NCBI RefSeq assembly: GCF_002797895.1
Contig: NZ_PGES01000001.1
Location: 2,604,001-2,668,000 of the forward strand
Source: Janthinobacterium sp. 67
GTDB lineage: Bacteria; Pseudomonadota; Gammaproteobacteria; Burkholderiales; Burkholderiaceae_D
Length of the DNA stretch: 64,000 bases
Reading direction: 5' to 3'
The position numbers were made by a program, and so were the translations under genes. Below, in pieces: positions 17,572 to 28,744 of this stretch. Position 1 is the first letter of the stretch; each line of letters starts with the position of its first letter. Below the pieces are notes generated by a model. The model searched no databases. It saw nothing but the letters and a program-made list of their open reading frames with translations, and was not told the origin of the DNA.

Positions 17572-18456
17572 TCAGGCCAAAAAGGCTTCCACGAGACGCG
17601 CCAGTGCCGCCGGCTGGTCATGGTGCAGCATGTGGCCCGCGTCCAGCATCATCTCGCAGCGCACATCCTTGATGCAGGCCAAACGCCGGTCGATTTCGAT
17701 GCGGGCCTGCTCCTTCGGCCCCATCCATTGCCACATATTCGTGTCATCGGCCTCCACCCACAGCACAGGTGCCGTGATGCGGCGCCAGCACGCCATCACT
17801 TCTTCCACCTGGTACAGGATGGGATTGACCCGCTTGTGCTGCGGGTCGCCCATGATGTCCCACTCACCCGCCTCGTTCTGCGCCGACCAGTGCTCGGCGA
17901 GGAAAGCGGCGCGTTCGTCCGGCAGGCGCGGGTTGGTCTTTTGCAGGCGCTCGGCCACAGCCTTTTGCGTGGGATAGCTGCGCATGGCGGGCGGCTCGCG
18001 CAATTCGTCCAGCCACTTGGCGTAGCGGCCCGGCGCCTGCTCCGGCCTGGTTGCCATCATGCCGAAGCCTTCCAGGTTGATGAAACGGCTGATGCGCTCG
18101 GGCCGCACGCCCGCGTACAGGCCGGCCACGTTGGCGCCCATGCTGTGACCGAGCAGCTTGACGGGGGCATCGGGCGAATAATGCAGCAGCATGGCGTCGA
18201 GGTCGGCCAGGTAGTCGGGGAACCAGTAAGTGTCCGATTGCGTGTAGTCGCTGAGGCCAAAGCCGCGCCAGTCGGGCGCGATCACGTGCCAGTCGCCTTG
18301 CAACTCGTCGACGACGAACTGGAACGAGGCGGCCACGTCCATCCAGCCATGCACCATGAACAGGATGGGCGCCCCTTCGCGGCCCCAGTGGCGCACGTGC
18401 GTGCGGGCGCCGCGGATGTTGATGAATTCGGAACGGGAAAGTTTCATGGGTTTCAT
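17572..18456 (-). CDS. Alpha/beta-hydrolase
   Basis: 294 residues from the ATG at 18456; an ATG at 18447 and a longer frame to 18522 are also open. The hydrolase fold is clear: oxyanion HGWMDVAASFQFVVDEL near residue 30, DWRGFGLSD near 58, nucleophile elbow LLGHSMGANVAGLYAG near 95, a cap domain around 130-200, LWVEADDTNMW near 220 and the final catalytic His in LDAGHMLHHDQP near 265. No signal peptide. It belongs to the large esterase/haloperoxidase-type group; substrate unknown. It is divergent from the gamma-carbonic anhydrase gene, with about 200 bp between them. Confidence 0.88.
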   Translation of the reverse strand: MKPMKLSRSEFINIRGARTHVRHWGREGAPILFMVHGWMDVAASFQFVVDELQGDWHVIAPDWRGFGLSDYTQSDTYWFPDYLADLDAMLLHYSPDAPVKLLGHSMGANVAGLYAGVRPERISRFINLEGFGMMATRPEQAPGRYAKWLDELREPPAMRSYPTQKAVAERLQKTNPRLPDERAAFLAEHWSAQNEAGEWDIMGDPQHKRVNPILYQVEEVMACWRRITAPVLWVEADDTNMWQWMGPKEQARIEIDRRLACIKDVRCEMMLDAGHMLHHDQPAALARLVEAFLA

Positions 18457-18654
18457 CTCATTGCCTGCCTTGAAAGTGGCGCGAATGGCGCCACATGCTG
18501 TGTCTGTAGATAGTGCGGACATAAAAGTACGACCGTTCGATAATTATACCGGATTGACGGCCGGCGCCCGGACTTGCCCTGCAACAGCGTAAAATAGCGC
18601 AAAACTTCCGCGTCCGGCCGCGCCCGGCGCTTCCACCACCGCCACAGGCTAACG

Positions 18655-19179
18655 ATGACACTCTACCAATTGGGCGCCGATGCGCCGCAGATTGATGCTT
18701 CCGCTTTTGTTGCCGACACGGCCAACGTGATCGGCAAGGTGACCCTGGAAGCGAATACGTCCGTATGGTTCGGCGCCACGATTCGCGGCGACAACGAACG
18801 CATTACCGTGGGCGCCAACAGCAATGTGCAGGAAGGCGCCGTGCTGCACACGGACCCGGGCTACCCGCTCGACATCGGATCGAACGTCACCATCGGCCAC
18901 CAGGCGATGTTGCATGGCTGCACGATCGGCGATGGCGCCCTGATCGGCATCCAGGCCGTGATCCTGAACGGCGCGAAGATCGGCAAGAATTGTCTGGTCG
19001 GCGCGGGCGCCCTGGTCACGGAAGGCAAGGAATTTCCCGACAATATGCTGATCCTCGGCTCACCGGCAAAAGCCGTGCGGGCCCTGACGGCAGACGATAT
19101 CACCAGGCTACAAGGCAACGCCGTGAACTATGTGCAGCGCGGCCAGCTATTTAATACGCAACTCAAGAAGATTGGATAA
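18655..19179 (+). CDS. Gamma-class carbonic anhydrase family protein (YrdA/PaaY type)
   Basis: 174 residues of left-handed beta-helix built from hexapeptide repeats (IGKVTLEANTSVWFGATIRGD, ITVGANSNVQEGAVLH, IGSNVTIGHQAMLHGCTIGDGALIGIQAVILNGAKIGKNCLVGAGALV). The three zinc histidines are in VLHTD near 64 and IGHQAMLHGC near 82 and 87. Family members are trimeric metalloenzymes with carbonic anhydrase or thioesterase-like activity; which applies here is not visible. It precedes hslO by only 4 bp and is probably co-transcribed with it. Confidence 0.92.
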   Translation: MTLYQLGADAPQIDASAFVADTANVIGKVTLEANTSVWFGATIRGDNERITVGANSNVQEGAVLHTDPGYPLDIGSNVTIGHQAMLHGCTIGDGALIGIQAVILNGAKIGKNCLVGAGALVTEGKEFPDNMLILGSPAKAVRALTADDITRLQGNAVNYVQRGQLFNTQLKKIG

Positions 19180-19183
19180 AAGT

Positions 19184-20164
19184 ATGACGACTGAAACCAC
19201 GGGCGCCGTCAGCGCTGCCGCCACCGGCCAGGATACCCTGCAAAAATTTATTTTCGACAACGCCGCCGTGCGCGGCCAGTTCATCGACGTCTCCCACACC
19301 TGGCAGGAAGTGGTGTCGCGCCACGCCTACCCGACGGCCGTGAAAAAAGTGCTGGGCGAAATGGTGGCTGCCGCCGCCCTGCTGTCGGCCAACCTGAAAT
19401 TCAACGGCTCCATCATCATGCAAATCCATGGCGACGGTCCCGTGCGCCTGATGGTCGTCGAGTGCGACTCCGACCTGCGTTTGCGCGCCACGGCCAAGCT
19501 CGACCCGGACGCCGTCATTGCCGACGGCGCCACCGTGCCGCAACTGCTCAACGCCACGGGCAAGGGCCGCTTCATCATCACCCTGGACCCGGCCGACAAG
19601 GTGCCGGGCCAGCAGCCGTACCAGGGCATCGTGCCGCTGGACGGCGACGACATGGCGACCGTCATCGAAAACTACATGTTGCGCTCGGAACAGCTCGACA
19701 CGCGTCTGTGGCTGGCCACGGACGACACCGTCTCGCGCGGCCTGCTGCTGCAAAAACTGCCCCACCATGGCGGCAAGGCCGAAGCGACACCCGTGTCGGA
19801 GGAAGATGCCCTCGACACGTGGAACCGCGCCGTGATGCTGGCGTCGACCCTGAAAGAGGAAGAAATCCTCGCTACCGACATCGATACCCTGATGCAGCGT
19901 TTGTTCTGGGAAGAAACGATCCGCGTCTTCGACCCGCTGCACCCGAGCTTCCACTGCACTTGCACGCGCGAAAAAGTGGGCAATATGCTCAAGATGCTGG
20001 GCGAGCAGGAAGTCAACGATACCCTGGCTGAAATCGGCCACGTGGGCGTGAACTGCGACTTCTGCGGCCAGCACTATGATTTCGACAAGGTCGATTGCGC
20101 GCAGCTGTTCATCACGGATGCGCCGGCCGAAGTCCTGATTCCGCCAGCCGCCAGCATCAACTAA
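19184..20164 (+). CDS. hslO: Redox-regulated chaperone Hsp33
   Basis: 326 residues from the ATG at 19184, four bases after the preceding stop; the longer frame overlaps the previous gene and is rejected. Hsp33 is a cytosolic holdase switched on by oxidation plus heat. The N-terminal domain begins LQKFIFDNAAVRGQFIDVSHTW. The C-terminal zinc switch is intact: CxC in FHCTCTREKVGNML near residue 252 and CxxC in GVNCDFCGQHYDF near 287. It sits behind the gamma-carbonic anhydrase gene in one operon and is followed by a strong terminator. Confidence 0.95.
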   Translation: MTTETTGAVSAAATGQDTLQKFIFDNAAVRGQFIDVSHTWQEVVSRHAYPTAVKKVLGEMVAAAALLSANLKFNGSIIMQIHGDGPVRLMVVECDSDLRLRATAKLDPDAVIADGATVPQLLNATGKGRFIITLDPADKVPGQQPYQGIVPLDGDDMATVIENYMLRSEQLDTRLWLATDDTVSRGLLLQKLPHHGGKAEATPVSEEDALDTWNRAVMLASTLKEEEILATDIDTLMQRLFWEETIRVFDPLHPSFHCTCTREKVGNMLKMLGEQEVNDTLAEIGHVGVNCDFCGQHYDFDKVDCAQLFITDAPAEVLIPPAASIN

Positions 20165-20201
20165 GCTCGACCCAGCATTACAGTTTCGCCATCATCGTTC
20201 C

Positions 20202-20230
20202 GCGCCGCCCCTGAGGCGGCGCAATTGTTT
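20202..20230 (+). terminator. Intrinsic terminator after hslO
   Basis: Perfect GCGCCGCC-CCTGA-GGCGGCGC hairpin followed by AATTGTTT, 37 bp after the hslO stop. Confidence 0.88.
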
Positions 20231-20233
20231 CTG

Positions 20234-20275
20234 CTGTCATCTTCCCGTCATCAGTTCGTCATCAGCCCGTCACGC
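20234..20275 (+). promoter_or_regulatory. Tandem Pho box: four GTCAT units at exact 11-bp spacing
   Basis: GTCATC occurs at 20236, 20247 and 20258, and GTCACG at 20269, each 11 bp apart with variable 5-bp spacers. This is the layout of PhoB sites (two CTGTCAT half-units of 11 bp each per dimer), so two PhoB dimers could bind side by side. The last unit ends about 53 bp before the TonB receptor start, where it could replace a -35 element. Confidence 0.8.
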
Positions 20276-20327
20276 GCCGCCGTTACGCTGCGCAACTTGC
20301 ATTACCCACACTACTTTCCACAGGCTG

Positions 20328-22739
20328 ATGATGACCACCCACTTGACGCTGGCCTTGCGCCGCCATTCCTTCCACGTATTGCTGGGCGCTTGCGCCGCAG
20401 GCTTGAGTTTGCCTGCCCTGGCGCAAACGGCCGTGGCCGCCGCCGTGGCGTCCGCCGCCACCGAGATGGCCGCGCCTGCCGCTGCCGCCGACGACGGCGC
20501 ACCGATAACCACCGTGGAGATTTCCTCGCGCAAGACGCGCTCCTCGGTCGCCCTGAGCAAGAATGAAATCCAGAAAATCCTGCCCGGCACGAATCCCCTG
20601 AAAGCCTTGCAAACCTTGCCTGGCGTCAGCTTCCAGACGGCCGATCCATGGGGCAACAACGAGCAGAACCTGTCGCTGTTCGTGCATGGCTTTTCCGGCC
20701 AGCAACTGGGCTACACCATGGATGGCGTGCCGCTGGGCGACCAGCAGTACGGCAACTACAACGGCCTGTCGCCGCAGCGCGCCGTCATCAGCGAAAACGT
20801 GCGCAGCGTCGTGCTGTCGTCGGGCGCGGGCGATTTGGCCACGGCCTCGACCAGCAACCTGGGCGGCACCATCGAAACCTATTCCAGCGACCCGCTGGCC
20901 ACGCAGGGCGCCAGCGTGCAGCAAACGGTGGGCAGCCACCGCACTTCGCGCACGTTTGCCCGCTACGACACGGGCGCCTTCGGCGACGGCGGCAGCGCTT
21001 ATTTTTCCATCCTGCACCATGAAGCGCGCGCCTGGGACTTCGATGCGCGCCAGGGCGGCGACCAGTTCAACGCCAAATACGTCAACCGCAGCGACGCGGG
21101 CAAGCTGACCCTGTTCTTCAATTACTCGGACAAGATCGAGCCGAACGAAGACAGCACCGTGCACGTGGCCGGCGAAACGAGCGCGCCGTACACGCGCCCC
21201 TTCCTGTACCCGGATTTCAAGGCGGCCCTCAATTATCTGTCGCCGACGGGCGCCACGCCTGCCGCCGACGGCAACAATTACCGCAATTACTACAGCGATG
21301 CGCAGCGCACCGATTACCTGGCCTACGCCAAGTTCGACGCCAACTTGTCCGAAGGCATGACGTGGTCGAACCAGGTGTATTACCACAAGGATGACGGCGC
21401 GGGCGTGGTGGCCGGCCCCATCGGCGTGGCCGGCTTGCCGGGCCTGTTCAGCGTGTACTATCCGAAACAGAATTTGAAGGAAGTCTTCGGCAACTCGGGC
21501 TATGCCGTGCGCACGACGGAATACGACATCAAGCGGGGCGGCTTCATTTCCACCTTGCGCAAGGAAATCGGCGAGCACCAGATCGAAGCGGGCCTGTGGC
21601 TGGAACAGAACCGCTCGTCCGCCTACCGCCGCTGGTACGCGCTGGACGTCAACAACCCAACGTCGCCTTACGACCGCCCCAGCAATCCTTTGATCACGCA
21701 ATACGGCAGCGAGATCGACAACAAGGTGGTGCAGCTGCACTTGCAGGATGAATGGCGCATCCGCCCCGATATCGCGCTGCAGGCCGGCTTCAAGTCCAGC
21801 CTGCAGTTTGCCGATGGCCAATTCCCCGTGCAGCCGGCCAGGGGCGCCATCGCCGGCGGTTCGACGGCCTTGCCGGTCGGCACCATCAACACGAAAAAAT
21901 GGTTCTTGCCGCAAGTGGGCGCGCGCTGGGATGTCACGCCGCAAGACCAGCTGTACTTCAATATCCAGAAAAACATGCGCCAGTTCGTCACCTATGGCGG
22001 CGGTGGCGCCTCGCCATGGAGCTTGTCGAGCCAGGCCGCTTTTGATTTGTTCAAGCGCGACGCCAAGCCGGAAACGGCCCTCACCTATGAAGTGGGCGTG
22101 CGCGGCAGCCATCCATTGAACCTGGGCGCCATCACGGCCATCGATGGCCAGGTCAACGTCTACCACGTCGACTTCAGCAACCGCTTGCTGCAGATCAGCC
22201 CGACGCCCGTGATTTCCTCGATCATCGGCGGCAACCCCGTGCTGGCCAACGTGGGCAGCGTGCGCACGGATGGCATCGACATCGCCGGCACCGTTCACTT
22301 CGGCAACAATTTTTCGTTCTACAATGCCCTGTCGTACAACCGTTCGCAGTACGCGGACAATTACAACAATGGCGCCGCGCTGGTCTTGACTGCTGGCAAG
22401 AACGTGCCCGGCTCGCCGGAATGGCTGAACAAGTTCGTGGCCTCGGCAACGTTTGGCGATATCGAAGTGCAGCTGACGGGAGACTATGTGGGCAAGCGCT
22501 ACGCGACGTACACCAACGATTTGTCCGTGCCCAGCTATTTCCTGATGGGCCTGGGCGTGTCGGGCAAGCTGCCGGCCATGGCCAGCTGGCTGAAAAATCC
22601 GCGCTGGCGCCTGAACGTCAGCAACCTGGCCAACCGCGAAGGCGCGCTGAACGTGGTCGTGGGTGCAGCAGACAAAACGTATAACACCTTCCCGATCGCC
22701 CCGCGCCAGGGCTTCCTCACCTTGACGGCGGACTTCTGA
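20328..22739 (+). CDS. TonB-dependent outer membrane receptor, phosphate-starvation type
   Basis: 803 residues with a signal peptide (LSLPALA-QT near residue 33). The N-terminal plug (about 60-200) contains NPLKALQTLPGVSFQTADPWG and a VHGFSGQQLGYTMDGVPLGDQQYGNYN segment, followed by a 22-strand barrel ending in the outer membrane signature LTADF with terminal Phe. It would import a scarce ligand using TonB energy. The tandem Pho box upstream and the glycerophosphodiester phosphodiesterase overlapping its stop suggest uptake of an organophosphate or phosphodiester under phosphate starvation; ligand identity is an inference. No Fur-like site was seen here. Confidence 0.9.
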   Translation: MMTTHLTLALRRHSFHVLLGACAAGLSLPALAQTAVAAAVASAATEMAAPAAAADDGAPITTVEISSRKTRSSVALSKNEIQKILPGTNPLKALQTLPGVSFQTADPWGNNEQNLSLFVHGFSGQQLGYTMDGVPLGDQQYGNYNGLSPQRAVISENVRSVVLSSGAGDLATASTSNLGGTIETYSSDPLATQGASVQQTVGSHRTSRTFARYDTGAFGDGGSAYFSILHHEARAWDFDARQGGDQFNAKYVNRSDAGKLTLFFNYSDKIEPNEDSTVHVAGETSAPYTRPFLYPDFKAALNYLSPTGATPAADGNNYRNYYSDAQRTDYLAYAKFDANLSEGMTWSNQVYYHKDDGAGVVAGPIGVAGLPGLFSVYYPKQNLKEVFGNSGYAVRTTEYDIKRGGFISTLRKEIGEHQIEAGLWLEQNRSSAYRRWYALDVNNPTSPYDRPSNPLITQYGSEIDNKVVQLHLQDEWRIRPDIALQAGFKSSLQFADGQFPVQPARGAIAGGSTALPVGTINTKKWFLPQVGARWDVTPQDQLYFNIQKNMRQFVTYGGGGASPWSLSSQAAFDLFKRDAKPETALTYEVGVRGSHPLNLGAITAIDGQVNVYHVDFSNRLLQISPTPVISSIIGGNPVLANVGSVRTDGIDIAGTVHFGNNFSFYNALSYNRSQYADNYNNGAALVLTAGKNVPGSPEWLNKFVASATFGDIEVQLTGDYVGKRYATYTNDLSVPSYFLMGLGVSGKLPAMASWLKNPRWRLNVSNLANREGALNVVVGAADKTYNTFPIAPRQGFLTLTADF

Positions 22740-23869
22740 TGCGTACGCCAATCTTGCCGCAACGGCATTTTTCGCGCCGCAGCTTCGTCCGGGCGGCCGC
22801 CGGCGGCCTGGCGCTGGCCGCCGCGCCCGGCTTTGCGGCCGGCCTGCTGGCCACTCCACCTGCCCGTCCGCTCGTGTTCGCCCACCGGGGCGCCAGCGCC
22901 CTGCGTCCCGAGCACACCTTGGCGTCGTACGCCAAGGCCATCCTCGACGGCGCCGACTACGTCGAGCCGGACCTGGTCGCCACGCGCGACGGCATCCTCG
23001 TGGCGCGCCATGAAAGCAATCTGATCGACACCACCGACGTGGCGCGCCGTCCCGAGTTCGCCAGCCGGCGCGGCAAGAAGATGGTCGACGGCGAATGGCA
23101 CGAAGGCTGGTTCGTCGACGACTTCACCCTGGCCGAACTGAAAACCCTGCGCGCCATCGAACGGCTGCCGAAGGTACGCACCGGCAACACCCTGTACGAT
23201 GGACAATTCCAGATCCCTACCTGGGAAGAAATCATCGATTTTGTTGCAGCGCAATCAGCCGCCAGCGGACGCATCATCGGCCTCGTGCCCGAGCTGAAAA
23301 GCTCGACCTACTTCCGCGATGCGGGCCTGGCGCTGGAAGACCGTTTCCTCTCAACCCTGCTGGCGCACGAATACACGCGCCGCGCGCCGATTGAAATCCA
23401 GTCCTTCGAAGTGGCAAATTTGAAATACTTGCGCGAGAAGCTGGGACGGCGCGCCAACGTGCGCCTGATGCAGCTGGTGGTGGGCGGCGACGTGCGTCCG
23501 ATGGACGTGGCCAAGGCGGGCGGCAAGCTGACGTTCGGGCAGATGACGACGCCGGCCGGCCTGCGCGACATCGCCGCCTATGCGGACGTGGTGGCGCCGC
23601 CCACGCGAGCAATCATCGCACTGGGCGCCGACCAGCGCCTGGCCCAGCCCTCGTCCATCGTTGACGATGCGCACCAGGCGGGCTTGCTGCTGCACACGTG
23701 GACCTTCCGTCCGGAAAACCGCTTCCTGGCGGCCGACTTCCGCGACGGCAACGGTGAAAACGCGCGCAACGAAGCCGGTTCCGTGGCCGAAATGCGGCGC
23801 TATATCGAAACGGGACTGGACGGCTTTTTCAGCGACGATCCGGGACTGGGACGCATCGCCGCCGGATAA
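22739..23869 (+). CDS. glpQ: Exported glycerophosphodiester phosphodiesterase
   Basis: 376 residues. The N-terminus has a Tat signal (RRSFVRAAAGGLALAAAPGFAAG, twin Arg near 14), so it is exported folded, probably with its metal. The GDPD barrel starts FAHRGASALRPEHTLASYAKAI near 41 (catalytic HRG...PEHT), continues VEPDLVATRDGILVARHE near 75 (E-x-D and the second His) and has a VPELKSSTYF metal Glu. It hydrolyses glycerophosphodiesters to glycerol-3-phosphate and alcohol. Its ATG overlaps the receptor stop by one base, indicating coupling; the shared Pho box points to phosphate scavenging. Confidence 0.92.
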   Translation: MRTPILPQRHFSRRSFVRAAAGGLALAAAPGFAAGLLATPPARPLVFAHRGASALRPEHTLASYAKAILDGADYVEPDLVATRDGILVARHESNLIDTTDVARRPEFASRRGKKMVDGEWHEGWFVDDFTLAELKTLRAIERLPKVRTGNTLYDGQFQIPTWEEIIDFVAAQSAASGRIIGLVPELKSSTYFRDAGLALEDRFLSTLLAHEYTRRAPIEIQSFEVANLKYLREKLGRRANVRLMQLVVGGDVRPMDVAKAGGKLTFGQMTTPAGLRDIAAYADVVAPPTRAIIALGADQRLAQPSSIVDDAHQAGLLLHTWTFRPENRFLAADFRDGNGENARNEAGSVAEMRRYIETGLDGFFSDDPGLGRIAAG

Positions 23870-23893
23870 ACATTTCGTAACAAATTCTTTTTC

Positions 23894-23925
23894 AGGGCGT
23901 GGCCGGCGGCTACGCCCTTATTATT
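23894..23925 (+). terminator. Terminator of the receptor-phosphodiesterase operon
   Basis: Stem AGGGCGT / ACGCCCT around an 11-base loop, followed by TATTATT. Moderate strength; read-through to the small genes downstream is possible. Confidence 0.65.
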
Positions 23926-24021
23926 CGTTTCTTGAATTTCTGAAATTGGAATTTGGAATTAGACATATATCGCGAACTCCATTATTGTGCAATGCAACAA
24001 CAGACCATTCATGGAGGGCAT

Positions 24022-24300
24022 ATGTCCACTTTTACCAACACCTACAGCAACGACAACGACAATTACTTCAGCAACCTGGGCCGCGCCACGCGCGCCTTCC
24101 TGGGCGCCCTGCTCGCTTCCAAGCCGTACAGCGCACTGGCACAGAAGGAAGTCATCGCCAGCAGCGTCACCGATGAAGAGCAGCGTTATGTGCGTCCAAG
24201 CAAGCGCGACATCGCCCTGCTGAACTCGGAAGCTGCCCGTTACGAAAACCTGATGCCGAACTTGGCTTCTGAACTGCGCTTCCTCGCTTCGCGCGGCTAA
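24022..24300 (+). CDS. Small protein of unknown function (92 aa)
   Basis: The ATG at 24022 has a good SD (GGAGGG ending 5 nt upstream); a longer open frame begins earlier but lacks one. The protein is hydrophilic, with an Asn/Asp/Tyr-rich start (NTYSNDNDNYFSN), a short Ala/Leu segment (RATRAFLGALLASKPYSALAQ) that could be an amphipathic helix, and a charged C-terminal half (SVTDEEQRYVRPSKRDIALLNSEAARYENLMPNLASELRFLASRG). No signal peptide by eye. I do not recognise a family. The next gene, a 30-residue membrane peptide, follows 30 bp later with its own SD, so they likely form a pair. Confidence 0.75.
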   Translation: MSTFTNTYSNDNDNYFSNLGRATRAFLGALLASKPYSALAQKEVIASSVTDEEQRYVRPSKRDIALLNSEAARYENLMPNLASELRFLASRG

Positions 24301-24330
24301 AAAATCACGACTAATTTAAAAGGAAATTTT

Positions 24331-24423
24331 ATGATGTTTCTCGAAACCGCATTGATCGCCGTAGCCGTCGTCGTTACCGGCATCCATTTCTACCTGATCT
24401 CGACCGGCAAGGCCCGTTTCTGA
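24331..24423 (+). CDS. 30-residue single-span membrane peptide
   Basis: Starts ATGATG with a good SD (AAAGGA, 8-9 nt upstream). The peptide is MMFLETALIAVAVVVTGIHF followed by YLISTGKARF: one membrane helix (about 3-24) and a short basic cytoplasmic tail, topology N-out/C-in by the positive-inside rule. Its small size hides it from usual gene calls. The good SD and placement 30 bp after the 92-residue gene argue it is real. It resembles in plan, not sequence, small regulators of membrane complexes. Function unknown. Confidence 0.65.
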   Translation: MMFLETALIAVAVVVTGIHFYLISTGKARF

Positions 24424-24462
24424 TCAGCAAGTAGCAAGGCAGTTGCAGTAATAATGTGATAT

Positions 24463-24490
24463 GTCAGCCTGGCAATCGGTCCAGGCTGAC
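24463..24490. terminator. Hairpin between converging genes
   Basis: Perfect 10-bp inverted repeat GTCAGCCTGG / CCAGGCTGAC with an 8-base loop, between the 30-residue peptide gene and ftsB, which converge. No T tract on either side. Confidence 0.6.
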
Positions 24491-24510
24491 AAGTGGGAAG
24501 TAGCAAGTAC

Positions 24511-24834
24511 TCAGTGCGGCGCGGCAGCGTCCACCGGCGTTTCCATCAGTGGCGGGGTTTGTCCCTTGCGCACGATCTGCACGAAAATCTCATTCTGTTT
24601 GACCATGCCCAGCTCATAGCGGGCACGCTCCTCGACGGCGCCCGTACCATCTTTCAGGTCGCGCACTTCGGATTCGAGCTTGGCGTTTCGCGCCTTCAAT
24701 TCCATATTCTTTTTATTGGCCACCGCCACCTGGGCTTCCATGTCGGCAACGCGCAGCCAGCCGCCTTTACCCAGCCAGAGGGGAAATTGGATCAGCAGCA
24801 GCAGGGCTGCCAGGGCGAGCGTAATCAGGCGCAT
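24511..24834 (-). CDS. ftsB: Cell division protein FtsB (septum formation initiator)
   Basis: 107 residues from the ATG at 24834; a TTG at 24852 would add six. FtsB is a bitopic inner-membrane protein that forms the FtsQLB divisome complex. One membrane helix ([18 protein letters not shown], about 3-20) is followed by the conserved GKGGWLRV linker and a coiled coil ([33 protein letters not shown]), then [21 protein letters not shown], the FtsQ-contacting end. It follows eno on the same strand as in most proteobacteria. Confidence 0.92.
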   Translation of the reverse strand: MRLITLALAALLLLIQFPLWLGKGGWLRVADMEAQVAVANKKNMELKARNAKLESEVRDLKDGTGAVEERARYELGMVKQNEIFVQIVRKGQTPPLMETPVDAAAPH

Positions 24835-24846
24835 GGGGTAGTCGGT

Positions 24847-24876
24847 TAACAAACCGGCCGGATATCTCCGGCCGGC
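24847..24876 (-). terminator. Hairpin between eno and ftsB
   Basis: Perfect 9-bp stem CCGGCCGGA / TCCGGCCGG with a TATC loop, followed on the minus strand by TTTGTT. It may reduce transcription from eno into ftsB. Confidence 0.6.
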
Positions 24877-24895
24877 CAGTGGGTTTTACATCAGC

Positions 24896-28018
<3,123 letters not shown>

Positions 28019-28217
28019 CTAAAGCCCGCCGGCGTCGCCCCCCGCGCGCGGAAATTTGCGCCAAATACCGACTATCCCTCCCCCTCCTGCTGTCTACGCA
28101 CAACAAATGCGCGATGAGAAGAATTGAAATATTTCCCATTCAATATTTTGTGTGGGAGAGCGAACAGACCCTGCCGCACCCTGGCGGCAGACTGGCATTT
28201 TCAACAGGAGGTCCATC

Positions 28218-28625
28218 ATGAGCTACGAAGAACGCGACGCCTACGGCATGTATGTCAACCGCGGCCACAAGGGTCCCGGCCCGGAACTGATGGGTGCCGA
28301 CACCCTGATCGGCGACCATGTGCATAACGCCAAGGATGAGCATCTGGGCGAAATCAAGGAAATCATGATCGACATGCGCAGCGGCAAAATCGCCTACGCC
28401 GTCATGTCCCACGGCGGCGTTTTCACCATCGGCGAAAAGCTGTTCGCCGTGCCGTGGGAAGCGCTGCTGCTCGACACCGTCAACAAGCGCTTTATCCTCA
28501 ACGTCGACAAGGAGCGCATCGAAAACGCACCCGGCTTCGACACGGATAACTGGCCGAACATGGCGGACCAAGCCTGGGCGACGTCGATCCATAGCTATTA
28601 TGGAACGACGCCACGCGAGTATTAA
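28218..28625 (+). CDS. PRC-barrel domain protein
   Basis: 135 residues from the ATG at 28218, preceded by AGGAGG. The PRC barrel spans about residues 25-105: LMGADTLIGDHVHNAKDEHLGEIKEIMIDMRSGKIAYAVMSHGGVFTIGEKLFAVPWEAL. Such stand-alone PRC proteins are found in many soil and plant-associated bacteria, often stress-induced, with no enzymatic activity known. No signal peptide, so probably cytosolic. It is divergent from pyrG, sharing 244 bp, and is followed by a large inverted-repeat element. Confidence 0.88.
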   Translation: MSYEERDAYGMYVNRGHKGPGPELMGADTLIGDHVHNAKDEHLGEIKEIMIDMRSGKIAYAVMSHGGVFTIGEKLFAVPWEALLLDTVNKRFILNVDKERIENAPGFDTDNWPNMADQAWATSIHSYYGTTPREY

Positions 28626-28636
28626 GAGAGTATTAA

Positions 28637-28744
28637 TTAACCCAAAACGAAGAGCTGGGGTCGTACCCTGCAGGGGGAATCCGGCCCAATGGGCCGGATT
28701 CCGATTCCGAAGGAAACGACCCCAGTATTTGCACTTGGGCTTAA
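28637..28744. repeat. Nested inverted-repeat element with GGGGTCGTACCCT core (copy 1)
   Basis: Outer arms AACCCAA / TTGGG, middle arms CTGGGGTCGT (28655) / ACGACCCCAG (28716), and an inner stem GAATCCGGCCC / GGGCCGGATTC (28677-28701). It fills the space between two converging genes and shares its arms with the element at 35651. It likely acts as a bidirectional terminator and appears to be a dispersed genomic repeat family. Confidence 0.8.

Noticed and set aside
16732..18513. 593-codon open frame covering rnm and the hydrolase gene in antisense
   Set aside because: It spans two genuine genes and their gap, which real genes would not do.
20283..22859. 858-codon open frame antisense to the TonB receptor
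   Set aside because: Shadow frame of low complexity, while the plus strand encodes a complete receptor with signal peptide and Pho box.
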